A stretch of 50,791 nt of DNA, from assembly GCF_001463765.1 (NCBI RefSeq), contig NZ_BBWK01000073.1, positions 1 to 50,791 of the forward strand, in the 5' to 3' direction. A program made the position numbers and the translations under genes. This DNA is from Aureimonas sp. AU4 (GTDB lineage: Bacteria; Pseudomonadota; Alphaproteobacteria; Rhizobiales; Rhizobiaceae). The notes under the pieces are model-generated. The model had not been told where the DNA came from and ran no database searches. It saw only the letters and a list, made by a program, of their open reading frames with translations. Below, piece after piece: positions 16,503 through 24,618 of this stretch (position 1 is the first letter of the stretch; each line of letters opens with the position of its first letter).

Positions 16503-17021
16503 TCAGCGTCCGAAGGCGGTGCGCAGCAGGTCGATCTGCTCGGCCACCGGGTTGCCGGCCTCCTCCTCGTCCGGCCGGCCGTAGATCTCGCGGTCGAGAA
16601 GCGCGATGCGCCGCTCCAGCATGATCGCGCGATCCACCAGCGAGCGGAAGTCCTCCGGCAGGTCCGCGTAGAAGGGGGAATCGACGCCCGAGCCGACGCC
16701 GTCGAGCTTCACCTTGACCTTCTCGGCCTCGACCTGGGCGCGCGACATGTCGCCCTGGTTGGCGGCACGCTGAAGCAGGAGCCACGAGGCGATCTGCATG
16801 AGGCGCGTCGTCAGGCGCATCGATTCGGCGGCATAGAGCGTCGAGGCGCCCTTGGAGATGGTGCGCGCGGCGCGCCGGCCGTCGCCGTCGAGATAGGCGG
16901 CCGTCTCGTCGACCAGCGTCATGCCCTCGTCGAAGATCGGCTGGAAGGAGGCGGAAAAGGCCAGACGTTCGGCCAGTCGAACGGTCCGCTTTCCCTCGCT
17001 CTGCTCGATCTGGACTGTCAT
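16503..17021 (-). CDS. DUF1465 family protein
   Basis: A 172-residue, predominantly helical protein matching DUF1465, an alphaproteobacteria-restricted family: RLAERLAFSASFQPIFDEGMTLVDETAAYLDGDGR near the N-terminus, SMRLTTRLMQIASWLLLQRA in the middle and a C-terminal LLDREIYGRPDEEE. It has no signal peptide or membrane span. Function is unknown in the sources I know. The ATG at 17021 lacks a clear ribosome binding site. It has its own terminator and is separated from the quinone reductase by a 357-base divergent region. Confidence 0.88.
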   Translation of the reverse strand: MTVQIEQSEGKRTVRLAERLAFSASFQPIFDEGMTLVDETAAYLDGDGRRAARTISKGASTLYAAESMRLTTRLMQIASWLLLQRAANQGDMSRAQVEAEKVKVKLDGVGSGVDSPFYADLPEDFRSLVDRAIMLERRIALLDREIYGRPDEEEAGNPVAEQIDLLRTAFGR

Positions 17022-17181
17022 GGGGGCGTAAACCGATCTGGCGTGGATTCGTTGCGCGACGCGGGCATGCGAAAACAGGCCCGACGTTCCGACTGGCGCG
17101 AAAATCTACGCTTCGTCCCGCCGGCGCAAGCCACCCGGACGGGCCTTGGTTAACGCGACCGAGATCCTGCCCGGACCTTCG

Positions 17182-17210
17182 AAAAAAGAGAGCCGCGCGA
17201 AGCGGCTCTT
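17182..17210 (-). terminator. Orphan intrinsic terminator in the DUF1465/quinone-reductase intergenic region
   Basis: On the minus strand AGAGCCGC (17109 counted as plus 17209-17202) pairs with GCGGCTCT (17096-type arm at plus 17196-17189) around a 5-base loop and is followed by CTTTTTT (to 17182). The plus-strand arms are 17189-17196 and 17202-17209. No minus-strand gene ends here, so it must serve an unannotated transcript. Confidence 0.7.
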
Positions 17211-17345
17211 CAAGTTCAACAGGGAGGCGTCGACAACCCGAAAGGATCGCCATCCAAACCAAAATCTGGACTGCCGCGAGTTTCGCGCGGAATGGTGAAG
17301 AGGGGGTTAACAGCGCGCCGCGCCGCCCTTTCTTTCCCCGCAGGC
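17182..17345 (-). ncRNA. Candidate small RNA ending at the orphan terminator
   Basis: The terminator at 17182-17210 implies a minus-strand transcript beginning somewhere between about 17250 and 17370. The interval 17211-17290 is less GC-rich than its surroundings (AT-rich run near 17255-17270), unlike coding sequence here. I could not find a convincing -10/-35, so the 5' end is arbitrary. A minus-strand frame ends with TGA at 17216-17218, immediately before the hairpin, leaving open a very short peptide instead. The remainder of the gap 17022-17181 presumably holds the DUF1465 promoter; I see no gene in it. Confidence 0.3.
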
Positions 17346-17378
17346 GCCGGCCGGCGCGCAAGGCAGGGAATGGTTGCG

Positions 17379-18368
17379 ATGAGCGAACGGGAGATGGATG
17401 TCGTCGGCATCGAGGGAGCGGGCGGCGGTCCCGAGGTGCTGCGGCTGCGCCGGGAGCCGATCCCGCGTCCCGGTTCCGGCGAGGTCCTGATCCGGGTCGA
17501 GGCGGCCGGCGTCAACCGGCCCGACGTCCTGCAGCGCCTCGGCCACTACCCGCCGCCGAAGGGCGCGCCAGACTGGCCGGGGCTGGAGGTGGCGGGAACC
17601 GTCGAGGCCGTGGGCGAGGGCACCGGGCGCCACAAGCCGGGCGACCGGGTGATGGCGCTCCTGCCGGGCGGCGGCTATGCGCGGTTCGCTCTTGCGCCGG
17701 AGGGCAGCGTGCTGTCGATCCCCGGCGGGCTTGACGCGGTCCACGCCGCAGCGATTCCCGAGACCTTCTTCACCGTCTGGCACAACGTCTTCCAGCGCGG
17801 CGCGCTCAAGGCCGGCGAGCGCTTCCTCGTGCATGGCGGAACGTCGGGCATCGGGACGGTCGCGATCCAGCTCGCCCATGCGCGGGGGGCGTGCGTCGCG
17901 ACCACGGTCGGCGGCCCAGAAAAGGCGGAGGCCGCGCGCCGGCTCGGCGCGGAACTCGCGATCGACTACCGGCGCGAGGACTTCGTGGAGCGGCTGCGCG
18001 ACTGGGGCGGTGTCGACCTGACGCTCGACATGGTGGGCGGCGACTACCTGCCGCGAAACCTTCAGGTCGCCGCGCCCGAGGGGCGCATCGTGCAGATCGC
18101 CACGCTTCGCGGCCAGCGTGCCGAGATCGACCTCTCGCTCGTCATGACCAAGCGCCTGACGCTGACCGGCTCGACGCTGCGGGCGCGCGACGCCGCCTTC
18201 AAGGCGCAGATCGCGCGTGAACTCGAGCGCGAGGTCTGGCCGCTTCTGGCGAGCGGCGAGGTCGAGCCGCTGATCGACACGGTCTATCCGTTCTCGCAGG
18301 CCGCCAAGGCCCACCAGCACATGGACGACGACCATATCGGCAAGATCGTGCTCGTTCCCGATCCCTAA
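17379..18368 (+). CDS. NAD(P)H-quinone oxidoreductase, zinc-free MDR family
   Basis: A 329-residue quinone oxidoreductase of the PIG3/QOR branch of medium-chain dehydrogenases. Motifs: GPEVLRLRREPIPRPGSGEVLIRVEAAGVNRPDVLQR at the N-terminal catalytic fold (no catalytic zinc ligands), LVHGGTSGIGTVAIQLA for NADPH binding, DLTLDMVGGDYLPRNL, and the end GKIVLVPDP. It reduces quinones with NADPH. Start: ATG 17379 has AGGGAA 8 bases upstream; ATG 17370 and ATG 17394 are also in frame. No terminator is obvious after it; the trcR promoter follows. Confidence 0.9.
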   Translation: MSEREMDVVGIEGAGGGPEVLRLRREPIPRPGSGEVLIRVEAAGVNRPDVLQRLGHYPPPKGAPDWPGLEVAGTVEAVGEGTGRHKPGDRVMALLPGGGYARFALAPEGSVLSIPGGLDAVHAAAIPETFFTVWHNVFQRGALKAGERFLVHGGTSGIGTVAIQLAHARGACVATTVGGPEKAEAARRLGAELAIDYRREDFVERLRDWGGVDLTLDMVGGDYLPRNLQVAAPEGRIVQIATLRGQRAEIDLSLVMTKRLTLTGSTLRARDAAFKAQIARELEREVWPLLASGEVEPLIDTVYPFSQAAKAHQHMDDDHIGKIVLVPDP

Positions 18369-18396
18369 GGGAACAGCGCCGGATCGATCGATTTGT

Positions 18397-18425
18397 TGCG
18401 AAGACGGGATGCAATGCCTATAGTC
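18397..18425 (+). promoter_or_regulatory. Sigma-70-type promoter of trcR
   Basis: TTGCGA (18397-18402), a 17-base spacer, then TATAGT (18420-18425). It lies 75 bases before the trcR start. Confidence 0.65.
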
Positions 18426-18499
18426 CCGCCATTCCCAGATCGCGTGGCCCCCACCACGGCCGGTTCCCAGCGGAGCCGGCGAACAGGAGACGTTCATCC

Positions 18500-19195
18500 A
18501 TGGCTCAGCAGCTTCTGATGCCCAAGGCGACCGCCGTCTGGCTGGTCGACAATACTTCGCTGTCCTTCGAACAGATCGCGGAGTTCTGCACGCTTCACCC
18601 GCTCGAGGTGAAGGCGATCGCGGACGGCGAGTCGGCGCAGGGCATCAAGGGCATGGATCCGATCATCACGGGCCAGCTGACGCGCGACGAGATCGTGCGC
18701 GCCGAGAAGGACGAGAAGTACCGCCTGAAGATCGCCCCGCCCAAGGTCCGCGTGCCCGAGGCCAAGCGCAAGGGGCCGCGCTACACGCCCGTCTCCAAGC
18801 GCCAGGACCGGCCCAACGCGATCCTCTGGCTGGTGCGCAACCACCCCGAGCTGAAGGATCCGCAGATCTCCCGCCTGGTGGGCACGACCAAGCACACGAT
18901 CGAGCAGATCCGCGAGCGCTCGCACTGGAACTCGGCGAACCTGCAACCGATGGACCCGGTGACGCTGGGGCTGTGCTCGCAGATCGACCTCGACCTCGAG
19001 GTCGAGAAGGCCTCGCGCGGCATGCCCCGGCCCGAGGTCGAGGCCGAGGAGGAGCGCCTCCTCTCCGCCGCCCAGACCCAGAGCTACCGCGCCCCGCGCG
19101 AGGACCCGGAGGAGCTGGACGCGGCCGCCGTCTTCGCCAAGCTCACCTCGATGCGCCGCACCGAGCCCGAGGACGAGGAAGACCAGCTCGGCTGA
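18500..19195 (+). CDS. trcR: Cell-cycle transcriptional regulator TrcR (DUF1013)
   Basis: The 231-residue protein is a full-length DUF1013 member: MPKATAVWLVDNTSLSFEQIAEFCTLHPLEVKAIADGE at the N-terminus (HTH-like), RQDRPNAILWLVRNHPELKD and SRLVGTTKHTIEQIRERSHWN in the second half, then an acidic tail. In alphaproteobacteria this family is annotated as the cell-cycle regulator TrcR and is reported to associate with RNA polymerase. ATG 18500 follows AGGAG. It has its own promoter and a strong bidirectional terminator shared with the convergent SDR gene. Confidence 0.93.
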   Translation: MAQQLLMPKATAVWLVDNTSLSFEQIAEFCTLHPLEVKAIADGESAQGIKGMDPIITGQLTRDEIVRAEKDEKYRLKIAPPKVRVPEAKRKGPRYTPVSKRQDRPNAILWLVRNHPELKDPQISRLVGTTKHTIEQIRERSHWNSANLQPMDPVTLGLCSQIDLDLEVEKASRGMPRPEVEAEEERLLSAAQTQSYRAPREDPEELDAAAVFAKLTSMRRTEPEDEEDQLG

Positions 19196-19214
19196 CCGCC
19201 CGACGTCGTGAAAC

Positions 19215-19244
19215 AAAAAAGGCGACCCGCGGGTCGCCTTTTTC
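19215..19244. terminator. Bidirectional terminator between trcR and the SDR gene
   Basis: AAAAAA (19215-19220), the palindrome GGCGACCCGCGGGTCGCC (19221-19238), then TTTTTC. The A and T tracts let it work on both strands. Confidence 0.88.
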
Positions 19245-19263
19245 TTTGATGGCTCTCGTCCCG

Positions 19264-20079
19264 TCAGCCGTTGCCGCGAAACTCGGGATAGAGCGTCATG
19301 CCGCCGTCCACGAAGAGGGTCTGGCCGGTCATGTAGTCGGAGGCGTCCGAGGCGAGGAAGCCGACGACCCGCGCCACATCCACCGGGTCGCCGACCCGGC
19401 CCGACGGGATCAGCTTGAGCATGGCGTCGAGGCCGCCCGGCGCCTCGCGCGCCACCTTGTTGATGTCGGTCGCGATCGCGCCCGGGCCGACCGCGTTGAC
19501 GCGAATGCCCTCGCAGGACACCTCCTGCGCGATGGATTCCATGAGAAGCTTCACGCCGCCCTTGGAGGCCGCGTAGTTCACGTGGAAGGCCCAGGGAATG
19601 ACCTGATGGACCGAGGAATCGAAGATCAGCTTGCCGAGCGCCCGGCTGACCTCGGGGCGGCGGCCCTTCTTGCGGAAGCGCCGCACGGCCTCGCGCCCGA
19701 TCAGGAAGGCGCCCGTCAGGTTGGTGTTGATCACCGTGTTCCAGTCGTTCAGCGTCATGTCGGCGAGCTTGGCGTCGCGCTGGAGGCCGGCGTTCGAGAC
19801 CACGATGTCGATCGGCCCGAACCGGCTCTCGGTCTCGTCGAACATGGCGATGACGTCGCCTTCCGCGCCGACGTCGGCCTGCACCTTGAAGGAGCGGCGG
19901 CCCATGGCGACGATGTCGTCCACCGTCGCCTGCGCGTCCCGCTCGGCGCCGTGGTAGTTCACCACGACGTCGGCGCCCCGGCTGGCCAGCTCCTTGGCGA
20001 TCGCCTCGCCGATCCCCGACGACGAGCCGGTGACGATGGCGGTTTGGCCGTGGAGGGAGTTGAGGTCAGTAGACGCCAT
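19264..20079 (-). CDS. Short-chain dehydrogenase/reductase, glucose-1-dehydrogenase-like
   Basis: A 271-residue classical SDR: cofactor motif [13 protein letters not shown] (about 16-28), NAG at about 96-98, catalytic Ser in FDSSVHQ and Tyr/Lys in VNYAASKGG, and [12 protein letters not shown] at the C-terminus as in glucose 1-dehydrogenases. It should oxidise a sugar or alcohol with NAD(P). Its first 14 bases overlap the end of the GH15 gene upstream, so the two form an operon: the glycosidase would release glucose and this enzyme could oxidise it. The substrate is inferred. Confidence 0.88.
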   Translation of the reverse strand: MASTDLNSLHGQTAIVTGSSSGIGEAIAKELASRGADVVVNYHGAERDAQATVDDIVAMGRRSFKVQADVGAEGDVIAMFDETESRFGPIDIVVSNAGLQRDAKLADMTLNDWNTVINTNLTGAFLIGREAVRRFRKKGRRPEVSRALGKLIFDSSVHQVIPWAFHVNYAASKGGVKLLMESIAQEVSCEGIRVNAVGPGAIATDINKVAREAPGGLDAMLKLIPSGRVGDPVDVARVVGFLASDASDYMTGQTLFVDGGMTLYPEFRGNG

Positions 20080-21943
20080 CGGGGTCCTCGATCATCTGGT
20101 GATGGAAGTTGGCGGGGTCGTCGCTCGCGCTGTTGAGAGCGCGGTCGAGCCAGATCGCCGCCGAGATCAGGGACAGGTGGGTCAGTCCCTGCGGGAAGTT
20201 GCCGAGATGGTCGCCCGACGACGACAGTTCCTCGGAGTAGAGGCCGAGATGATTGGCGTAGGCGTGGAGCTTCTCGAAGAGAAGCCGCGCCTCGGCGACG
20301 TATCCGGTGCGCGCCAGCGCCTCGACATACCAGAAGGAGCAGATCGTGAAGGCCCCTTCCTCGCCCTGGAGCCCGTCGGCTTCTTCCGTGTTGAGGTAGC
20401 GCTTCACGAGGCAGTCGTGGACGAGGTTGCGGCGCACCGCGTCCAGCGTCGAGGTCCACATCGGGTCGCGCGGATTGATGAACTTGACGAGCGGCATGAG
20501 AAGCACGACCGCGTCCAGCGTCTTGCCGCCCTTGTACTGCGTGAAGGCGCCGAGGTCCTTGTTCCAGAACTCCTCGAGGATGGTGCGCTGGATCTTGTCG
20601 CGCTCGGTGCGCCAGCGCTCGATGTCGGCGGGCAGGGACTCGTTGTGCGCGATGCGCAGGCCCCGGTCGAGCGCGACCCAGCACATGAGGCGCGACGACA
20701 GGTATTCTCGGTCCGGCCCCCGGCTCTCCCAGATGCCCTTGTCGGGCAGGTGCCAGTTGGCGCAGAGCCAGTCCATGAGGCGTGAGAGCTTGAGCCAGAC
20801 GGCGTAGCTCGGTTTCCCGCGCGCGCGCGTCGAGATGTACACGGCGTCCATGAACTCGCCGAAGATGTCCATCTGGCGCTGCTGGTAGGCGGCGTTGCCG
20901 ATGCGCACGGGCTTGGAGCCGTCGTAGCCCGACAGGGAGTCGAGCGTCACTTCCGGCAACCGCTCGGCGCCGTCCATGGCGTACATGATGTGGAGGCCCG
21001 AGTCCGTGCCGTTGCCGGCCTCGGTCACGCGCTCCATCAGGAAGTGGATGAAGGCCTCCGCCTCGTCGAAGTAGTTGAGGCGCGACAGGGCGTAGAGCGT
21101 GAAGGCCGAGTCGCGGACCCAGCAGAAGCGGTAGTCCCAGTTTCGCTCGCCTCCCACCACCTCGGGCAGGCCGAACGTGCCGGCCGCCGCGATCGAGCCG
21201 TTGCGCGCCGAGGTCAGGAGCTTGAGCGTGAGCGCGGAGCGCACCACGAGTTCCCGCCAGTAGACGGGGTAGGAGCCCTGCGCGACCCAGCGGTGCCAGA
21301 AGTCGCGCGTGGTCGTGAAGGCGCAGGCCACGTAGTCGCGGTTGAGCGGGGGCGCGCCCTCGCGGTTGGGGCACATGACCACGTAGGCCGTCTCGCCCTG
21401 CCGCAGGTCGCGGTGGCCGACCACGTCCTCGCCCTGGATCTCGAACTCGAACGATGTCAGGAAATGCACCTCGTCGCGCACGCCGTCGGCCTCGCGCCGC
21501 CAGGACACGGCGCAGCCCCCCTGGATGGGGCGGATCTCGGGCTTCGCGCCGCCATATTCGGGACGCGGCGAGACGAGGAGCGAGAAGCGCATGTCGCCCA
21601 GCACCGCCTTGGCGCGGCGCACGATGCGGCCCGACCCGTCGAGCGGCATGAAGTCCGACACCTCGCCGATGCCGCTGTCGCCCAGGAAGCGGGTGATCAG
21701 GATGTTGGTGTCGGGCAGGTAGATCTGGCGGAACTTCAGCCCGTCCTTGTCGACCCAGAGCCGGAACTCGCCCCCGCGCTGCGGATCGAGCAGGCCGCAG
21801 AAGAGGCTCGGGCTGTCGATGTTGGGATGGCAGAGGAAGTCGATCGAGCCGTTCTGCGCCACCAGCGCCAGCGTGTTCATGTCCCCGATCACGCCGTGTT
21901 CCGAGATCAGGTTGGGGACGGCGTGGGGATGGTTGGACGACAT
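20066..21943 (-). CDS. Glycoside hydrolase family 15 protein (glucoamylase/trehalase-like)
   Basis: A 625-residue GH15 enzyme with the N-terminal beta-sandwich (about 1-220; [33 protein letters not shown]) and a C-terminal alpha/alpha barrel. Motifs: [20 protein letters not shown] (about 262-281), [15 protein letters not shown], and [17 protein letters not shown] (about 520-536), carrying a catalytic acid Glu. There is no signal peptide, so the substrate is cytoplasmic: maltodextrin, trehalose or another alpha-glucoside. The start ATG 21943 begins at the conserved N-terminus; the longer open frame upstream is artefactual and crosses other genes. It is co-transcribed with the overlapping SDR. 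Confidence 0.93.
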   Translation of the reverse strand: MSSNHPHAVPNLISEHGVIGDMNTLALVAQNGSIDFLCHPNIDSPSLFCGLLDPQRGGEFRLWVDKDGLKFRQIYLPDTNILITRFLGDSGIGEVSDFMPLDGSGRIVRRAKAVLGDMRFSLLVSPRPEYGGAKPEIRPIQGGCAVSWRREADGVRDEVHFLTSFEFEIQGEDVVGHRDLRQGETAYVVMCPNREGAPPLNRDYVACAFTTTRDFWHRWVAQGSYPVYWRELVVRSALTLKLLTSARNGSIAAAGTFGLPEVVGGERNWDYRFCWVRDSAFTLYALSRLNYFDEAEAFIHFLMERVTEAGNGTDSGLHIMYAMDGAERLPEVTLDSLSGYDGSKPVRIGNAAYQQRQMDIFGEFMDAVYISTRARGKPSYAVWLKLSRLMDWLCANWHLPDKGIWESRGPDREYLSSRLMCWVALDRGLRIAHNESLPADIERWRTERDKIQRTILEEFWNKDLGAFTQYKGGKTLDAVVLLMPLVKFINPRDPMWTSTLDAVRRNLVHDCLVKRYLNTEEADGLQGEEGAFTICSFWYVEALARTGYVAEARLLFEKLHAYANHLGLYSEELSSSGDHLGNFPQGLTHLSLISAAIWLDRALNSASDDPANFHHQMIEDPDGVY

Positions 21944-22165
21944 GGACGCGCGCGGCCTCGACTGATCGGGAGCGGGAAGATTGGTCGCACGCCCGTTTCG
22001 TCCAGCAGCGCGGCCACCCGGCGGGCAGGCGGCGACTGATTGCGGGTGCCGCCGCCATCCGGTATCCAGCGGGGCACGCCCGAACCTGGGCGTCGCAGGA
22101 AGGCGCGTTTCACCTCGGGCGCAAGGTTTCGAGGGCGCGGTCGGCAGGCAGGGCCGGGAGTCAGC

Positions 22166-23167
22166 ATGAGCGCGATGGAAGACAGCCTGCGGCGGGCCCT
22201 GGAAGCGGGCGACACGCGCGATCCGGGCTTTCGCGAAAGCATCTACGCGGCGTCCGAGCGCGCCCTGGAGCGCATGCTGGAGACGCGCGGCTCGGACGAG
22301 GCCGAGGCGCTGCAGCAGCGCCGTCAGCTTGCCGAGACGATCAACCGCGTCGAGGCCGAGTATGCCGCCGAGGGGCCGCTGACGGAGACGCAGCCGGCCG
22401 GCCCCGCGCCCGCCGCCGACACCGCCTTCCCCGACGACGAGGCCGCCGGATACGCCCGCGAGCCACGCGCCTACGAGCCCGAAAGCGCCTACGCTGCCGA
22501 GACCACGGGAGACGAGGAACCGGACGAATGGCGGCCGGGGACAGCCGGCGCGGTGCCGCCGAAGGCCGCGCGGCGTGGCGCCCAGTCGCCCTTCGCCGTG
22601 CCGCTCCTGGCGATCGCGCTCGCGATCCTTCTCGGCCTCCTCGCCTATTTCGTGGGCGGCCTCCTGCGCGGCGACGGGCCGGCGGCGACGTCCCCTGCCG
22701 CCGATCAGAGCGCCGAGCTTCCGGCGCTCAACTGGATCGACATCTTCAACGGCGACAATCTCCAGGCGCTGTCCACGCCCAACGGCGGGCGCGTCGAGAC
22801 GGTCGCGCGCGATGACGGGCGCAGCGCGGTCCGCGCCAGCGGGCCTTCGGGCGGCGAGGGCGAGATCGAGGTCGGCATCGGTCCGGGCGTGACGCGCGAG
22901 CTCGCCGGCCGCAACATCCGCATCGAGCTCACCGCAGGCTCGCCCGACGGAACATCGCGCGAGTTCGGCGTGCGCTGCCTCTTCGGCGGCGCCAGCACCT
23001 GCGACCGGCAGCGCTTCACCACGTCCATGAGCGAGGAAGCCTTCGTCTTCGACGTCGCGGTTCCCCCGGGCCTCGCCTCGGGCGGCAGCCTCGCCCTGTC
23101 GACCGGCCTCGACGGCACGGCAAGCGACGTCGACATCTACCGCGTGCGCATCCTGCGCCTGTCCTGA
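22166..23167 (+). CDS. Single-span membrane protein of unknown function, upstream of phoR
   Basis: A 333-residue protein not matched to a named family. Residues 1-65 are helical and charged (DSLRRALEAGDTRDPGFRES), 70-145 are acidic and Pro/Ala-rich, one transmembrane helix lies at about 147-170 (FAVPLLAIALAILLGLLAYF), and 180-333 form a periplasmic beta-rich domain with one Cys pair (RCLFGGASTCDRQ). Start ATG 22166 follows GGGAG. phoR begins 13 bases after its stop, so the two are probably co-transcribed; a link to phosphate sensing or the envelope is only suggested by position. Confidence 0.8.
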   Translation: MSAMEDSLRRALEAGDTRDPGFRESIYAASERALERMLETRGSDEAEALQQRRQLAETINRVEAEYAAEGPLTETQPAGPAPAADTAFPDDEAAGYAREPRAYEPESAYAAETTGDEEPDEWRPGTAGAVPPKAARRGAQSPFAVPLLAIALAILLGLLAYFVGGLLRGDGPAATSPAADQSAELPALNWIDIFNGDNLQALSTPNGGRVETVARDDGRSAVRASGPSGGEGEIEVGIGPGVTRELAGRNIRIELTAGSPDGTSREFGVRCLFGGASTCDRQRFTTSMSEEAFVFDVAVPPGLASGGSLALSTGLDGTASDVDIYRVRILRLS

Positions 23168-23180
23168 CGGGAGCCCCGCC

Positions 23181-24452
23181 ATGGAGGGGGAGGGCGAGGA
23201 GCGAAGACGGCGCGACTGGAGCGCCCTGCCGGCCGTCCTGATCCTGGCGGCGGGACTGCTTCTGGACACGGCGCTCGGCGGCGCGCTGCCGCGCGAGGCC
23301 GGGCTGGCGATCCTCGCGCTCGGCCTCCTGGCCTACGGCCTCAGCGGCCTCTGGCGCCGCCGCCGGCCGGCGGGGGGGCCGACGGCGCGGGTGCGCACGA
23401 GCACCGTCTGGCCGGACGCGGGCATGCGTGGCGTAGTGGAGGCCGTGCGCGAGCCGGCCTTTCTCGTCGACCGCACGCTGGCGCTGCGCTTTCGCAACGA
23501 CGTCTCGCTCACACCTTTCGGGGCGATCGCCCCGGGCGATCCCATCTCGCTGCGCTTCCGCTCGCCCGACCTTCTGCAGGCGATGGAGGCGGCGGTGGCG
23601 ACCGGCGAGGCGCAGACCACAGAGTTCGCCGAGCGCAGCCCGATCGACCGCTCGTGGCTGGTCGACATCCTGCCGGTGCGCGGCGCCGGCGGCGGGCCGC
23701 CGCCCTTTCTCCTCCTTCTCTTTCGCGACCAGACAGCCTCGCGGCGCCTGGAGCGCATGCGCACCGACTTCGTGGCCAATGCGAGCCACGAGCTGCGCAC
23801 CCCGCTCGCCTCGCTGACCGGCTTCATCGAGACGCTGAAAGGCCCCGCGCGCGAGGACGCAGCCGCGCGGGAGCGCTTTCTCGACATCATGCTCGAACAG
23901 TCGCGCCGCATGTCGCGCCTCATCGACGACCTCCTGTCCCTTTCGCGCATCGAGACGCGCCGGCAGCTCCAGGCCGGTGAGCGCGCCGACCTCGCGCAGG
24001 TCCTGCGCTCGGTCGCCCACGAGATCGAGCCGCAGGCGCGCGAGGCTGGCGTCGAGCTGACGCTGGTCGGCCTGGATGCCGATCCGATCTGGGTGAACGG
24101 CGACACGGACGAGCTGGTGCAGGTCTTCACCAACCTCGCCGAGAACGCGATCAAGTACGGGCGCGACGGCGGCCGGATCGAGATCGGCATCCAGCCCGCG
24201 CCCCCGCTCGCCGGCAAGGCACAGGTCGAAGCGCTGGTGCGCGACTTCGGCAAGGGCATCGCCCCGGAGCACCTTCCGCGCCTGACGGAGCGATTCTATC
24301 GCGTGGAAGGCAAGACGCGCGAACGCGGCACGGGGCTTGGCCTGTCGATCGTGCGCAACGTCCTGATCCGGCACCGGACGCGCCTCAGAATCGCGTCGGA
24401 GCCGGGTGAGGGCGCCACGTTCAGCGTGCGCTTCGACCGGCTGGACGCATAG
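23181..24452 (+). CDS. phoR: Phosphate regulon sensor histidine kinase PhoR
   Basis: A 423-residue membrane kinase: two hydrophobic helices near the N-terminus (about 14-31 and 34-50) with almost no periplasmic loop, a PAS-like domain (about 80-185), HisKA with the phosphorylation site His203 in NASHELRTPLASLTGFIETL, and an HATPase domain with FTNLAENAIKYG (N box), RDFGKGI (G1) and GTGLGLSIVRNVL (G2). PhoR phosphorylates PhoB when PstSCAB-PhoU report low phosphate. It sits immediately before pstS with a Pho box between, and phoB closes the cluster, which fixes the identity. Confidence 0.93.
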   Translation: MEGEGEERRRRDWSALPAVLILAAGLLLDTALGGALPREAGLAILALGLLAYGLSGLWRRRRPAGGPTARVRTSTVWPDAGMRGVVEAVREPAFLVDRTLALRFRNDVSLTPFGAIAPGDPISLRFRSPDLLQAMEAAVATGEAQTTEFAERSPIDRSWLVDILPVRGAGGGPPPFLLLLFRDQTASRRLERMRTDFVANASHELRTPLASLTGFIETLKGPAREDAAARERFLDIMLEQSRRMSRLIDDLLSLSRIETRRQLQAGERADLAQVLRSVAHEIEPQAREAGVELTLVGLDADPIWVNGDTDELVQVFTNLAENAIKYGRDGGRIEIGIQPAPPLAGKAQVEALVRDFGKGIAPEHLPRLTERFYRVEGKTRERGTGLGLSIVRNVLIRHRTRLRIASEPGEGATFSVRFDRLDA

Positions 24453-24487
24453 CGTTTCGATTTTTGGCGCTGGATCAGCGGCTTAGG

Positions 24488-24516
24488 CTGTCATCAAACG
24501 GATACTCGCTTGTCAT
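24488..24516 (+). promoter_or_regulatory. Pho box (PhoB binding sites) before pstS
   Basis: Three 7-base units at 11-base intervals: CTGTCAT (24488-24494), CGGATAC (24499-24505, degenerate) and TTGTCAT (24510-24516), matching the known PhoB direct-repeat consensus CTGTCAT with 4-base spacers. CATTAG at 24535-24540 may be the -10 element. This should activate pstSCAB-phoU-phoB when phosphate is low. Confidence 0.8.
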
Positions 24517-24618
24517 AGAGAGGTTGCGCCCCCGCATTAGAGCGTTGGCGGAACCCGAGGCGGCCCGGCGCGGTGCGCGGCTCGGTTCGCTCTCGAAACT
24601 CCATGACGGAGAGATCCC

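Noticed and set aside
21944-23269. N-terminal extension of the GH15 frame (open to 23269 on the minus strand)
   Set aside because: It crosses the divergent membrane-protein gene in antisense and lies before the conserved GH15 N-terminus at 21943.
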